Shown here piece after piece: positions 33,434 to 45,032 of a stretch of DNA of 64,000 nucleotides. The notes beneath the pieces were generated by a model. The model saw only the letters and a list, made by a program, of their open reading frames with translations. It was not told where the DNA came from and searched no databases. Made by a program: the position numbers and the translations under genes. The first letter of the stretch is position 1, and each line of letters begins with the position of its first letter. The stretch comes from Cocos nucifera (lineage: Eukaryota > Streptophyta > Magnoliopsida > Arecales > Arecaceae). Location of the stretch: assembly GCA_006176705.1 (NCBI GenBank), contig QRFJ01000304.1, forward strand, positions 989,342 to 1,053,341. The letters run 5' to 3'.

Positions 33434-35014
33434 TAATAAGTATCATAAATTTACCTATAAAAGCATCAATTTATTAATTAATTTATATTTATTTTTAAGA
33501 ATTAATAATTAATTGATACATATTTTTGAGAAATTCATATTTTTATTAATTAAAAATTAATTAAAAAAATAAAAAATAAAAAATAAATTTTATTATCAAT
33601 AAAAAGAGTTTATTTTTTTAATCATAATGAAATAAGTTTCACATAAAATAAAGCTAAAATGAAGAAGATATGAATTTCTAAAGAAATAAAATAAATAAAA
33701 TTTAAATAAAAAAGAAAACGGCTCAGCCGTCTCCACAAGCCAAGCCACCAAGCCATCAAAGCCGACTCAGCTATTGAAGTCATCAGCTGATCCATGATCC
33801 AGGCATGGACCTTCAGCTCAGCAGAAATCGATGAATCACAGCGTGACACATGGCAGACCTAGACCCTTAAAGGGTCCACAGAAATTTATCGCGACTCACA
33901 GGGCAATCTGGTCTTTTCACTCGGCAATAGAGGTGCTAATTGGCTGCAGTGTGCGGTGCAGCCGATCCACGTGGTCCATGGGAATAGTAACTGCACGATC
34001 GAATGGCTGCGGTTGATTACGGTCAAGATCGAATAGCGGTGGTTATTTTCGGGTTTGATTCAAATTCTATCAACGATCTGGCGCGATCTAATGGCCAAAA
34101 AACTAAGTGATAAAGGTCCAACAGTCCAAAATGCTCCCAACAGTGATCAGGACTCTTGATGCATGATTTGCGATCAAATTTCCTCCATCAACGTGCTATC
34201 GGACGGTCAGAATTTAATCAGACCTGATCTGGGCCGATACGTATCTGATTTTGATGATTTTTAGACCATTGGATTCCTATTGAATGGCTAAATTTCACCA
34301 GACTTACTAGATTCATATCAGAACTATTTTAATTCAAATTTTACTTAAATTTCTTTATATTTTGATGATTATAAAGGCTATTAGTCCCACATTACCTCCA
34401 AAAAAATATCCAACTCTCCTAGCTCTATAAAAAGGATTCCAGGCCTCCAAAAATCAACATCTCAAATCAAGATGAAGCTTTGGTATAGGATGAAGCCAGG
34501 CTATAGGTTAATGGCTGCTTCAAAGTAATTAGTGCCGAGAAAAAGAGCTGGGCTTCTACACCATCTTTCCATCAATACCGATCCAAGATTAGAGATCACT
34601 CTATTTTATTTTTTTTTTATTTTATATATTTAAATTATGATTTTTTTAATGTAATATTTATTTTTATGCTCTTTAATTTCATACTTTTTATTTTTATTAT
34701 AATTTAATTTTTATACTTTAAATTATTGCTTTTTATTGCAAGTAGATGCTAAGATCTAACCAGTAGATCTTAGTACCAAGTTTAAATTTCCATATCTTTT
34801 AATTTTTATTTTTTTATTTTCCAACTTCACTTTTAATCCCAAAACTCTTCTTTTTTCTTTTTCTTTTATAAAATCAAAAATTTTAAATCTAAAAATACTA
34901 TATTTTCTATGGATTCGATCCGACTCACTGCTATCTATGAATTTTTAATTATTTTAAGAAGTCGAATTAAATTGATAAACACGGTGTCTTAACGACAACA
35001 TCGCATTCTTATCA
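33434..35014 (+). repeat. TRG1 5' LTR
   Basis: 1581 bases, ends TTATCA. Its first base pair reads TA instead of TG, a transition relative to the 3' LTR. It contains repeated GATCNGATGGC-type motifs (about 33995-34210) and the TATA box at 34426. Confidence 0.92.
34426..34433 (+). promoter_or_regulatory. TATA box of TRG1 5' LTR
   Basis: TATAAAAA in the context AGCTCTATAAAAAGG, identical in all three LTR copies of this family. Transcription would start roughly 30 bases downstream, in the conserved AGGCCTCCAAAAATCAA segment. Confidence 0.65.
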
Positions 35015-35020
35015 AGTTTT

Positions 35021-35040
35021 TGGCGCCATTGTCGGGGATC
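35021..35040 (+). other. TRG1 primer-binding site, tRNA-Asp
   Basis: TGGCGCCATTGTCGGGGATC complements the 3' end of plant tRNA-Asp(GTC) with two mismatches, both explicable as transitions. tRNA-Asp priming is typical of Athila elements. Confidence 0.85.
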
Positions 35041-35211
35041 GAATAGATGCTATTTTTTTTATTTTTTTGATTTTTTTGTAAATTAATTATAAATATTTTT
35101 TTTAAATATTGCTTACTAATTTTTTTTATTTATTTATTTTACAGAAAAAAAGAGAAAAGGAAGAAAGCATCTAATTTTGGTGAGATCAATCCTAACCCTA
35201 ATCCTCTTTTC

Positions 35212-35243
<32 letters not shown>

Positions 35244-36075
35244 AAATTAATAAAAAAATATCCATTTAAATCTAATTAAAAGTCTCATGATAAGATTAGA
35301 AATTCTAACTATTTAGAGCATGCATCATATTAGTTTTATTTTTATTTTTTTTTTGATGATTGCTGGAGGCAAGATAAGTCTTTCAGAATTCAATTAGTTG
35401 CATGCATCTAGTTTAAGTTGCATAGAACCCTTTGATTAAAAATTTTATGTGCATATTCATCTTTAAATTAAATTAGGGCACAACCCAATTAATCAAGATA
35501 AGGTGGAGATTTGATCACCCTTTCTTGGCCCACAAACAACCAACCAACATCCTGCATTGACCTAAGCTTTTAATTTTAAAATCAATTAGACATCAACCCT
35601 AGGAACTCGAGCTCAATAGGATAAGAAATCCTAAGAGTTGAACCAGATTAAGATAAGTCAATTTGACTGGTGCCTAGGAAAGTGGTTCAGGGACGACTGG
35701 GCCCGAAGAAAGGTGGTTTCTAATTGGTTTCATTAGCTTATCTGACCAAGCACAATTGATGTCTAAGGTAAGCAACGGAGGGACTTCCACCGACCTTACA
35801 TTTATCTAGTTAGTTAATTGGCTGATCTTACACTTGGAGGGCTTGAAGGTGACCTTAACAGTTAGGAGCTGTCTAAAATTAGGATAACTCTTAGTCAGGA
35901 TTGATTGACCAACTTGATTACTAACCAACATCAAACTTAATCAAACTTAATTCTTCTCTCTCTTCTTAGTTCTAGGACTCCTTAGGACCTCTTCTTTAGA
36001 ACTTTTATTTTATTTTATCTTTTTTTAAAAAATAAATTAAATAAATAAAAAAAAGATTAGGATATTGAGAATATA
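35041..36075 (+). other. TRG1 leader
   Basis: About 1 kb, T-rich at first and then mixed, with no credible frame. It lies between primer site and gag. Confidence 0.6.
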
Positions 36076-38070
36076 GTGAATTCTCCAACACCTGTGTGGA
36101 GAAGAATTTCATGTCGACTAGTCAAAATGGATTTAGTTCCTATTTCAGATTCTACAACCTCAATGAATTTAGCAAATCAGTCTCAGCCTCAAATCTTTAA
36201 GAATTTATGTTACCCAGTTGGTTTCGTCCAACCCTCTTGTATCAGATTGCTCCAACCCATAGCAAATAACTTTGAAATTAAACCTTAAATCATTAACATG
36301 CTTCCAAAATTCACGAGAATAGAGGATGCATATATATTCATTAGGGAATTTGAAGAGGTTTGTGTAATCATGAAACTATAACAATTATCAGAGAACGAAA
36401 TTAAACTGAGATTAATCAATTTTGCCCTTAAGGATAATGCCAAAAAGTGGCTTTATAGTCTTCCAAATCAATCTATCATGATCTGAGAAAGTTTTATGAG
36501 AATATTTTTAAAAAAATATTTTTCTCATCATAAAATATCTAGAATTAGAAATGAAATAAACCAATTCTATCAACTAGCTAGTGAATCATTTTAGAAATAC
36601 TTCGATCGATTCAAGAACCTCTTGACCCAATGCCCACACCATGGAATAGAAATTTGGAGGCTATGCCAAATAATTTATGAAGGGTTAGAGTCAAATTTTT
36701 GAACAATGCTAGAGTCCATATGCTGGGGACAATTTATGTACAAAGAACCAAATGAAGCCTGATAATTTTTAGAAGATCTAGCCGAGAAAAGTTTACAATA
36801 GAAAATAACTAGGAAACCAAAAAAATCCATACCTTTAAAAGGTAGAATTTACCAAACCTCCTTAGCTGTGGAAGCCAAAATTGCAATGTTGACACGTAAG
36901 CTAGAGGCCTTAGAACTTCAGAGACCAACCAGTGTGAACCAAGTATCTGCACCCATGTACAATGGGTGCAATGCACCAGACCATGTCCTTGAGAAATGTC
37001 TCCTCCCAATGAACCAATTAGATAATGGATGTGCACAAGTGAATAATGCCACATATTAGAGACTGTTGAACAATCCCTATGCACCCACTTACAATCTAGA
37101 TTGGAGGAATCATCCAAATTTTTCATGGTCACAAAACCCAAATGTAGGCAGTCTAAGTTTCAATCAGTAGAACCCAAGGCCTAATCCTGTGATAAACACC
37201 TTGCCACCATCAGGCTTTAATACTAATGAAAAAAAACTTAGTTCTTTAGAGAAAAGCCTGGAAACCCTAGCCAAATCTAATGTTGACACTAATGCTACCT
37301 TAAGCAATTTTATGCAAACCACGGGCCAAATTCTGAATTCAAATTCTCAGGCCATAGCCCACTTAGAAATTGGTCAGTTGGTATCTATCATAAGTGAACG
37401 TGAACGAGGTAGGCTACCTAGCCAACCTGAGCCCAACCCAAGAAATCAAAATGGTAGACCATCTCAAGGAAACTAGGTTAATCAAGTTAATGCTATTCAT
37501 TCCTTGAGATCAGAAAAACAAATGGATAATAAGGTAAATACACCTGACACTAGAGAAGACTTAAGTACTGAGTCCGTTGAGCCTCCCACTGAACTATTCA
37601 TAGAAATGACTAAACCATCATCTGAGTCATCAAAAGAAGAGGCACCCAAAGTAGAGTTGAAACCCCTCCTTGAGTATTTAGGTTCATAAGAAACCTTGTC
37701 TGTAATTGTTGCATTAGACCTAAATCCTAATCAAGAGATATGTAATGAAATGTCAATGGAGTTATTTAAACAAGATCACATTAATTTACCTCCAGAATTA
37801 AAACTGCCTTTAATCATCATTCCAACACCCATTGAATCAAACTTGACTCCTAATATAAAAACACCATTCATGAGTATTTTAGAAAAATAAATAGGAAAAA
37901 TTCTTAATAAACATAGGTCTGAGAATGGGATTATAAATTATGTCCCTAAAAATAACAATGAATATATCAATAATGGGATTATAAATCAACTTTTTGAGAT
38001 TGATAATCTAAAACCACTAAAATTTGTCAATCCAATATTTGACATAGGATAGTAAGCTGCATTGTATCTA
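36076..38070 (+). pseudogene. TRG1 gag, Athila type, with in-frame stops
   Basis: One reading frame runs from 36076 to about 38070 with many stop codons but no frameshift. It carries the Athila gag core: a signature near 36240-36290 (QPIANNFEIKP), FIREFEEVC, IKLRLINFALKDNAKKWLYS, FLKKYFSHHK, and FDRFKNLLTQCPHHGIEIW. Later come a C-terminal coiled region (SLEKSLETLAKSN at about 37230) and an acidic Ser/Glu-rich tail. Several stops sit where related gags have Trp or Gln, as expected from C-to-T decay. No protease motif follows, unlike TRG2. Confidence 0.85.
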
Positions 38071-39221
38071 GCTGAAGATGGTAAACTTAGTGCTTGTTGG
38101 AAAGCAACCCAATATTTAGTTTTTATCTAATTTATCTTTTTAGTTTATTTTTTTTAGGATAATTTGAATAAGTTAGAGGGAGAGACCAAATTTTCAAAGG
38201 CACGTGCTGGACCAAAAATATAGTCAGATGTATTCTTTCATATTCTTTATTACATCCTTTATTTTTCTTCTTCTTTGAGGATAATGTGTATTCTTTTAAG
38301 TCCTTAAAAAAGTTAGTATTTAGTATTTAGACATTTAAGAATCGAATTAAACTAAGTATTTTTAAAAAAAATTGATACACAGATCAGAGAATCTGTGAGA
38401 TATTGAGGAATCAAGTATTAAGAAAATTCAATAAAGAGTTAAGTCTAGAATATAAATTTTTTTTTCTTGGAGCATTTTTAATTACTTCTACTAGCATCAA
38501 AGAAAAGTCTACTTTTTATAGGTTTGTGTAGGGTAACTATATGTTTCTTTATATAAAAAATTTATTTTAATAAAATAATTTTTAAGTACTTCTCACTGAG
38601 TAACCAGGCCTCTTTGCCTAAGCAAGCATTGAGTTTCATGTCAAAAGATTGAAAGGGCAAAGAAGCTTATTATAAAGCTAGTCTTAACTCATAGTCTATT
38701 TGTTTCGAGCTAGTAAGCCTAAGGGGTATTCTATACCTAATGCCCTAAAGTCAACTGGTTTGGGAGTCATTGGCCTAAGACTCGCTATATGGATTAAATA
38801 AAAAGCTTAAGGGATTAAGACACTCAATAGTGGTATAATGTTATAAAAAAAAGAAAATATTAATTTTCCATCAAGTAACTGGGTTTCGTTGTCTAAGTAA
38901 CCAATGATATTCACATCAAAAAGTGGAGAATGTAAAAATAAAAATTAATAAATGAAGGACGGAAGTAGCAATACACTTGTCTATATGAAAGTTTAGATAA
39001 ATTAGAGATAAAGATGGAATATTTAAAAAAAATTTTAAAAAAATTAATACTCTTTATTTAATTTTTTTATTGATAAGTATTAATACTCCAATGATATATC
39101 TTATTTAAGCTCTACTGAATATCAATGACCATTTTGAAAATTGCTTAGGTAAAATTTAAAACTCTAAAGTTAAAAGATATTTAAAACTAAATTCTTTCTT
39201 TACTCGAGGACGAGCAAAGCT
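38071..39221 (+). other. TRG1 3' untranslated region
   Basis: No frame. A block at 38210-38290 (GATGTATTCTTTCATATTC, then TTACATCCTTTATTTTTC) is shared with TRG2 at about 63000-63065. Two related segments built on AAGTAACCAGGCCTCTTTG and AAGTAACTGGGTTTCGTTG lie at about 38600 and 38875. Confidence 0.65.
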
Positions 39222-39235
39222 TAAGTTGGGGGGTG
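39222..39235 (+). other. TRG1 polypurine tract
   Basis: AAGTTGGGGGGTG directly before the 3' LTR start TGATAAG, a typical Athila/gypsy tract. Confidence 0.75.
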
Positions 39236-40839
39236 TGATAAGTACCATAAATTTATCTATAAAAATATCAATTTATCAATTAATTTATGCTTATTTTTAA
39301 GAATTAATAATTAATTGATACATATTTTTGAGAAATTTATATTTTTATTAATTAAAAAATTAATTTAAAAAATAATAAAAATTAAAAAATAAAATTTTAT
39401 TATTCTAAAAAGAGTTTATTTTTTTGATGATAATGAAATAAGTTTCACGTAAAACGAAGTTAAAACAAAGAAGATATGAATTTCTAAAGAAATAAAATAA
39501 ATAAAATTTAAATAAAAAAGAAAATGGCTCAGTCGGCTCCGCAAGCCAAGCCACCAAGCTATCAAGCCAAGCCAAGCCATCAAAGCTGACTCAGCCATTG
39601 AAGCCATCAGTTGGTCCACGATCTAGGTGTGAACCGCCAGCGCAGCAGAAATCGGCGAATCACAGCACGACACGTGGCGGACCTAGACCCTTAAAGGATC
39701 CACAAAAATTTATCGCGACTCATAGGGCAATCTAGTCTTTTCACTCGATAATAGAGGCACTGATTGGCTGTGGTGTGCGATGCAGCCGATTCACGCGGTC
39801 CATGGGAGCAGTAATTGCATGATCGGACGGCTGCGATTGATTGCGGTCAAGATCAGACGGCAGTGGTTATTTTTGGATTTGATTCAAATTCTATCATCAA
39901 TCTAGCATGATCTGATGGCTAGAAAACCAAGTGATGAAGATCCAATAGTCCAAAATGCTCTCAGTGGTGATCAGGACTCCCGACGTATGATTTGCGGCCA
40001 GATTTCCTCTATCAATGTGCGATCGGATGGCCAGAATTTAATTCGACCTGATCTGGATCGATATGCATCCAATTTTGATGATTTTTGGACCCTTGGATTC
40101 CTATTGAATGGCTAAATTTTACCAAACTTACTAGATTCAATCAGAGCTATTTTAATCCAAATTTTATTTAGATTTCTTTATATTTTGATGATTATAAAGG
40201 CTATTAGTCCCACATTGCCTCCAAAAAAAAAATCCAACTCTCCTAGCTCTATAAAAAGGACCCCAGGCTTTCAAAAATCAACATCTCAGATTAAGGTGAA
40301 GCTTTGGTATAGGGTAAAGCCAGGCTATGGGTTAATGGCTGCTTCAAAATAATTAGTGCCGAGAAGAAGAGTTGGGCTTCTACACCATCTTTCCACCAAT
40401 ACCGATCCAAGATCAGAGATCACTCTCTTTTATTTTCTTTTTATTTTATATATTTAAATTATGTACTTTTTAATGCAATATTTATTTTTATGCTCTTTAA
40501 TTTCATGCTTTTTATTTTTATTATAATTTAATTTTTATACTTTAAATTATTGCTTTTTATTGCAAGTAGATGCTAAGATCTAACTAGTAGATCTTAGTAC
40601 CAAGTTTAAATTCTCGCATCTTTTAATTTTTATTTTTTTTATTTTTCAACTTCACTTCTAATCCCAAAACTCTTCTCTTTTCTTTTTTTTTTGTAAAATT
40701 AAAGATTTCAAATCTAAAAATACCACCTTCCCTATGGATTTGATCCGACTCACTACTATCTATGGATTTTTAATTATTTTAAAAAGTCAGATTAAACTGA
40801 TAAACATGGTGTCTTAATGACAACATCGCATTCCTATCA
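39236..40839 (+). repeat. TRG1 3' LTR
   Basis: 1604 bases, begins TGATAAG and ends CCTATCA. Matches the 5' LTR and the solo LTR at 4715-6319; TATA box at 40250-40257. Confidence 0.92.
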
Positions 40840-41375
40840 CCTCCTTAAGATCTTATTGGTCCAGGCCTTAAGCCCCTAGGATAAAAGCCTATCCTAGACC
40901 CAAATAGAAAATCATGTCTAGTTTTGTTCACTACTGTCGAGCTAGCTTTGTCAAAAGCCGAACTAGCTTGACTGCATCTTGTTTAAATCCTGTCATCTAT
41001 ATGCCTGAGAGAGCCGACTTGATTGCATCCCGAGCCAGCTCGACTGTGCCCCGAGCTAGCTCGATCTCAGCCTGAGCTGACTCGACTGCATATCCAAGCC
41101 AGCTCGCCTGTATGTCAACCCCTTATCTTGGCTGATTCTTCTCCTTGGCTTTAGTTCCTTGCTCCATCTTATATCCTAGATCTCCAGAGCACCTACCAAG
41201 CTCCTCAAGATCCTCATACCTAAACCTCGAGCCCGTATAGAATTATACGCCGCTTTCACCTAGGATAACTCCTATCCTAGCCCTAGGACTCACATCCATC
41301 CTAGTCTTTCAGAGCCAACACTCTGGCTCCTCCTATGACCTCTCAAGGCTTGGGAGCATCACACCAAATCCTACA
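40840..41375 (-). repeat. CopC 5' LTR, right fragment
   Basis: Continues the match to the other LTR (from CCTCCTTAAGATC). It holds an expanded array of about 24-base units around CGAGCCAGCTCGACTGC at 41020-41105. It ends in CCTACA. Confidence 0.88.
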
Positions 41376-42360
41376 CTTCACTCGCACTCAATGGTGAGTC
41401 TGACTTAATTTAAGAATGAGGCCAAGATCTATCAGGTGAGGTCTAAGAACTTAGAGACCAAGCTCATTATAATTTACTTAAGAAGCATTAGACAGGAGTT
41501 GTCCACTCATTGATTGATACATTCACCAAGATCTATCAAGTGAGGTGATGTGCCAGTCGATGGCACTACAGCACCCGCTAGGAATCCTAACTCACAAAGG
41601 GATTCTTGCTTTCCTGTCCAAGGAGTGTAGGAATTTATAGAAATAATGGAAGGTAGTTTGTTTTTAAAATTAATTCTCTAAAATAAATTAATTAATAATT
41701 ATAAAAGTCTAACTAGAAACTTCTTCTCTCTATAGAATGTTATCTGCCTTTAAACCATTTAGCCCGTATTTTAGAAATCAAGCAATTGTCAGGTTCCAAC
41801 TATAAAGATTGGCTAAGGGACTTAAAAAGTATTTTGAGTTCTAAGTATCTAGGTTGTGTCATGAACCAAGAAATGTTTATAGAGATCTTGAAGAGTTCAA
41901 GGAACACACCTTTAAAAAATATGTTAGACCTGCTCGTGATTGAGACTAACCTTACGGTTTCTTCTACTAGTAGTTAGGTTATAGACTCTGGTTCTAGTGT
42001 ATACTAGTGCACTTCAATGTAGAGTCTTAAGAAATATAGAAGGTTGAGGCTAGAAGAAATGACCCTATGAGTAGACAACGGAGCAAAGATTGCTGTTGTC
42101 GTCATAGAGACCTATCCTCTTCAATTACCATCTAATTTCTGTCTAGAACTAAAAGACTATTATTGTGTACCTAATGCAAGCAAAAATTTAATTTCTATGT
42201 CATGCTTAACACATGATGATTATAAAATTAGTTTCAATAAAGATCATTGTACCATTTATTTTGAAAATAAAATGATTGCACATGGTCATTTAATCAATAG
42301 TCTCTATTATTTGCATGTCGATGCAGATGAATTAGTTAATCTATCCAAGTAAACTGTGAG
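41376..42360 (+). pseudogene. CopB gag and protease remnants
   Basis: After a short leader stretch (41376-41740) the frame at 41786 gives a gag N-terminal motif (SGSNYKDWLRDLKSIL). Most of gag is then missing: the frame runs within about 40 codons to the pre-protease segment (LVIETNLTVSSTSS) and to the protease motif VIDSGSSVY, with the DSG triad intact. Compared with CopA (about 400 codons), gag here has a large internal deletion. Further protease blocks (NASKNLISMSCL) extend to about 42230. Stops interrupt the frame. Confidence 0.75.
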
Positions 42361-42389
42361 TGCCATTGGATCTAAGAGATCCAAAGATG

Positions 42390-43240
42390 AAATAAACTTG
42401 AAGTACATGTGGCACCTTAGGCTGGGTCATGTCAGAGAAGAAAGATTAACAGACTGGTGAAAGAAGATCTTTTAGACTCATTCCCAGATGAGTTGCATCT
42501 AGTCTGTGAGTCCTGCCTTCAAGAAAAAATGATCAAGTTATCCTTTGTAAGACATGAAAAAAGAACCATTGAGGTACAGGCTCTAGTATATACTGTTGTA
42601 TATGGCTTATTTGATGTATCGGTCAGAGAAGGTTATCTCTACTTCATCACTTTTACCAATGATTTTTTGTGATACAGGTACGTATTTCTTGTGAGACATA
42701 AATCTAAAGTCTTTGAAAGATTCAAAAAATTCAGATTTGAGATAGAGAAGCAAACTAAAAAATTATTTAAAGTACTTCGATCAAATCGAGGAGGTAAATA
42801 TTTGAGTAGTGAATTACTTGGTTATCTCAAAGAAAATGACATAGTTTCTTAATAGACTTCATCTGAAATGCCTTAGCTCAACAGAATTTCCGAACAAAAA
42901 AATTGAATCCTATTAGATATGGTTGGATCTATGATGAGCTTCACCGATCTTTCTTTATTTCTTTAGAGCCATACCTTACTTAGTGCCAATTACTTAATTA
43001 ATAGGATCTCCTCTAAATCCATTTCTACCATACCATATAAGATATGGCATAGTAAGAAGCTAAATTTTGGTTATCTCAAAATTTGGGAATGTTCGGCCTA
43101 TGTCAAGCGATAATAGGTGGATAAGCTAGAGGCAAGGTCTATGAGAGCTTGTTTTATAAGATATCCAAAAATATCTTTAGGGTACTATTTTTATCTTTCG
43201 AAGAATCATAATGTGATTGTGAGTCGATATGCCAAATTCT
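42390..43240 (+). pseudogene. CopB integrase (broken)
   Basis: The GAG-pre-integrase motif MWHLRLGHV at 42408 is followed by CESCLQEKMIKLSF (zinc-binding) and the core. Catalytic region: FITFTNDFL keeps the first acidic position. The second reads RSNRGGKYLSSE, where Asp is Asn (G-to-A). The third lies in ISEQKN. Stops punctuate the frame, but it is mostly the same frame as the RT that follows. A catalytically dead remnant. Confidence 0.8.
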
Positions 43241-44240
43241 TGAAAATAGATTTTATCCAGGATGGAGGCAGTGGGAGAAAAATTTAGCTCGAAGAGAGTG
43301 TCTTTGAAGAGCAATGAGTCATAGAGCCTGTAGAATCTGTTCCACCACATAGATCCACTAGAATCTCACATCCTCCTGAAAGGTATATCGATATGCTGAT
43401 AGAGGATGTGGAGAAAATATTTCTCATGAGTGATATGGACCATGTTGATGATCCTAAAATCTATGACAAGACGATGTCAAACATCAACTCCAAGAAATGC
43501 TTGGAAGCGATGAGGTCAGAGATTGACTTAGTGCATACCAATCAAGTCTGGATCTTAGTAGATCCACCAGCAAGAATAATTTCTATTGGATGTAAACGAA
43601 ACTTTAAGAGAAAGATCGATTCGAATGGAAAGATGGAAACCTCTAAAGCTAGGCTTGTAGTTAAAGGTTCTAGTTAATGCAAAGGTATTAACTATTAGGA
43701 GACCTTCTCATCAGTCACCATGCTAAAATCCATTCGGACACTGCTTGCTATTGCAGCTGCTCATGACTATAAGATACGGTAAATGGATGTGAAAACTACC
43801 TTCTTAAATGGATATCTCAAGGAAGATATCTATATGAAGCAGCCTTTAGATTTCACGTCCAATGATGGAAATCACAAGATCTACTGCAAAGATCCATCTA
43901 TGGACTAAAGCAAGCATCTCAAAGTTAGAATACTCATTTTAATGATATGATCAAATTATTTAATTTCATAAGAAATGAGAAGACTATGTATTTTCAAGAA
44001 GATCAGTGGGAGGGCTATTACTTTCCTCATATTATACGTGAATGACATCTTCCTTATTGGAAATGACATTTTCATGATAACTTCTATGAAAATTTGGTTA
44101 TCTAAAGAATTCTTCATGAAAGACCTTGAATAAGCATCTTATATTCTAGGAATAAAGATCTATAGAGATAGATCTAAAAGGATACTAGGCCTGTTATAGT
44201 AAATATATATAAAAAAAATGTTGAAGTGGTTCAGTATGGA
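43241..44240 (+). pseudogene. CopB reverse transcriptase (broken)
   Basis: The open segment 43393-43677 covers the RT start (CLEAMRSEIDLVHTNQVW, then KARLVVKG). MDVKTTFLNGYLKEDIYMKQ follows at about 43785-43850. The catalytic box is LYVNDIFLIGND near 44030, with Asn for the first Asp of YVDD, the same change as in CopA. Frameshifts fall around 43880-43990 and stops occur throughout. Confidence 0.85.
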
Positions 44241-45020
44241 GAACTTCAAGAGGGTTTGTTATCCTTCAGGCATTGAGTTCATCTCTCCAAGAAGATATGC
44301 CTTAGCATACTTGAGAAGATATAACATATGAGCAAAATTCCTTCTACTTCTACTATAGAAAGCCTCATGTATGCTATGCTATATATATACTCGACCTGAT
44401 ATTGCTTTTATTGTAAATATCACAAGTAGATATCAGTCAAATTTAGGTGAGGAGTACTGGATTGTTGTAAAGAATATCCTTAAGTACTTAAGAAGGACTA
44501 AGAATCTTTTTTTGGTCTTTGGAGGAGGAGACTTACGGGTACAGGGATACACTGACTCAGACTTCATGTCTGATATTGATGATAGAAAGTCTACATCTAA
44601 TTTTGTGTTCCTATATAATGGTGGTATGGTTAGCTGAAAAAGTTTTAGATAACCGATTATTACAGATTCCACTATGGAGGCAAAGTACATTGCCGCATCA
44701 AAGACCACTAAGAAAGGATTCTGATTCAAGATGTTCATTATGGAACTGGATGTGATGTCATCGGATGCCATTCCACTCTTCTGCAATAACAATAGTACCA
44801 TAGTGCTTGCTAAGAAATCGAGGTCTCACCAGAAGTCCAAGCATGTTGAGCAATGATTTTATCTGATTCGTGAATACCTCGAGAAGAAGTTCATCGAGGT
44901 GTAGAGAGTTGACTCCACAGAGAATGTACCTAACCCACTGATAAAGCCGCTAAGCCAGTAAAAAATTGAAGCTCATCTTGAGAAGATGGGGCTTAGGTTT
45001 ATGGCCAATTGACTTTAGGT
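44241..45020 (+). pseudogene. CopB RNase H and C terminus
   Basis: The frame 44371-44637 reads YTRPDIAFIVNITSRYQSN, then LKYLRRTKNLFLVFGG, then GYTDSDFMSDIDDRKSTSNF, the standard copia RNase H with its Asp residues. ITDSTMEAKYIAAS continues past stops. The C-terminal KIEAHLEKMGLRFMAN ends at about 45010, a few bases before the polypurine tract. It would degrade the RNA template during copying. Confidence 0.85.
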
Positions 45021-45032
45021 CAAATGGGAGTT
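45021..45032 (+). other. CopB polypurine tract
   Basis: AAATGGGAGTT immediately before the LTR start TGTTAAATG. This is the typical position and composition of a copia plus-strand primer. Confidence 0.7.

Larger units (their letters stand above)
33434..40839 (+). mobile_element. TRG1: Athila-type gag-only LTR retrotransposon
   Basis: Complete 7.4-kb element with LTRs at 33434-35014 and 39236-40839, tRNA-Asp primer site, gag, long 3' untranslated part and a clear polypurine tract. The 4.2-kb internal region contains gag but no protease, RT, RNase H or integrase on either strand. Flanks GCTCC (33429-33433) and CCTCC (40840-40844) form a 5-bp target duplication with one mismatch. Structure matches what is called TR-GAG (terminal-repeat element with gag only). 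It lies in the 5' LTR of CopC, four levels deep. Confidence 0.9.
30642..41375 (-). mobile_element. CopC: short non-autonomous copia element (gag only), LTR split by TRG1
   Basis: LTRs of about 0.82-0.87 kb begin TGTTGGATC (30642, 33095) and end CCTACA/CTTATA (41375, 31459). The right LTR is interrupted by TRG1. The internal region is only about 1.6 kb. It has a minus-strand tRNA-Met primer site next to the right LTR, a UBN2-type gag, and then about 0.9 kb without any protease, integrase or RT. Flanks CTTCT (30637-30641) and CTTCA (41376-41380) give a 5-bp target duplication with one mismatch and show that CopC sits inside CopB. Movement would need proteins from another copia element. Confidence 0.88.

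Noticed and set aside
44433..44801. 122-codon minus-strand frame
   Set aside because: Lies opposite the clear RNase H coding sequence of CopB on the plus strand.
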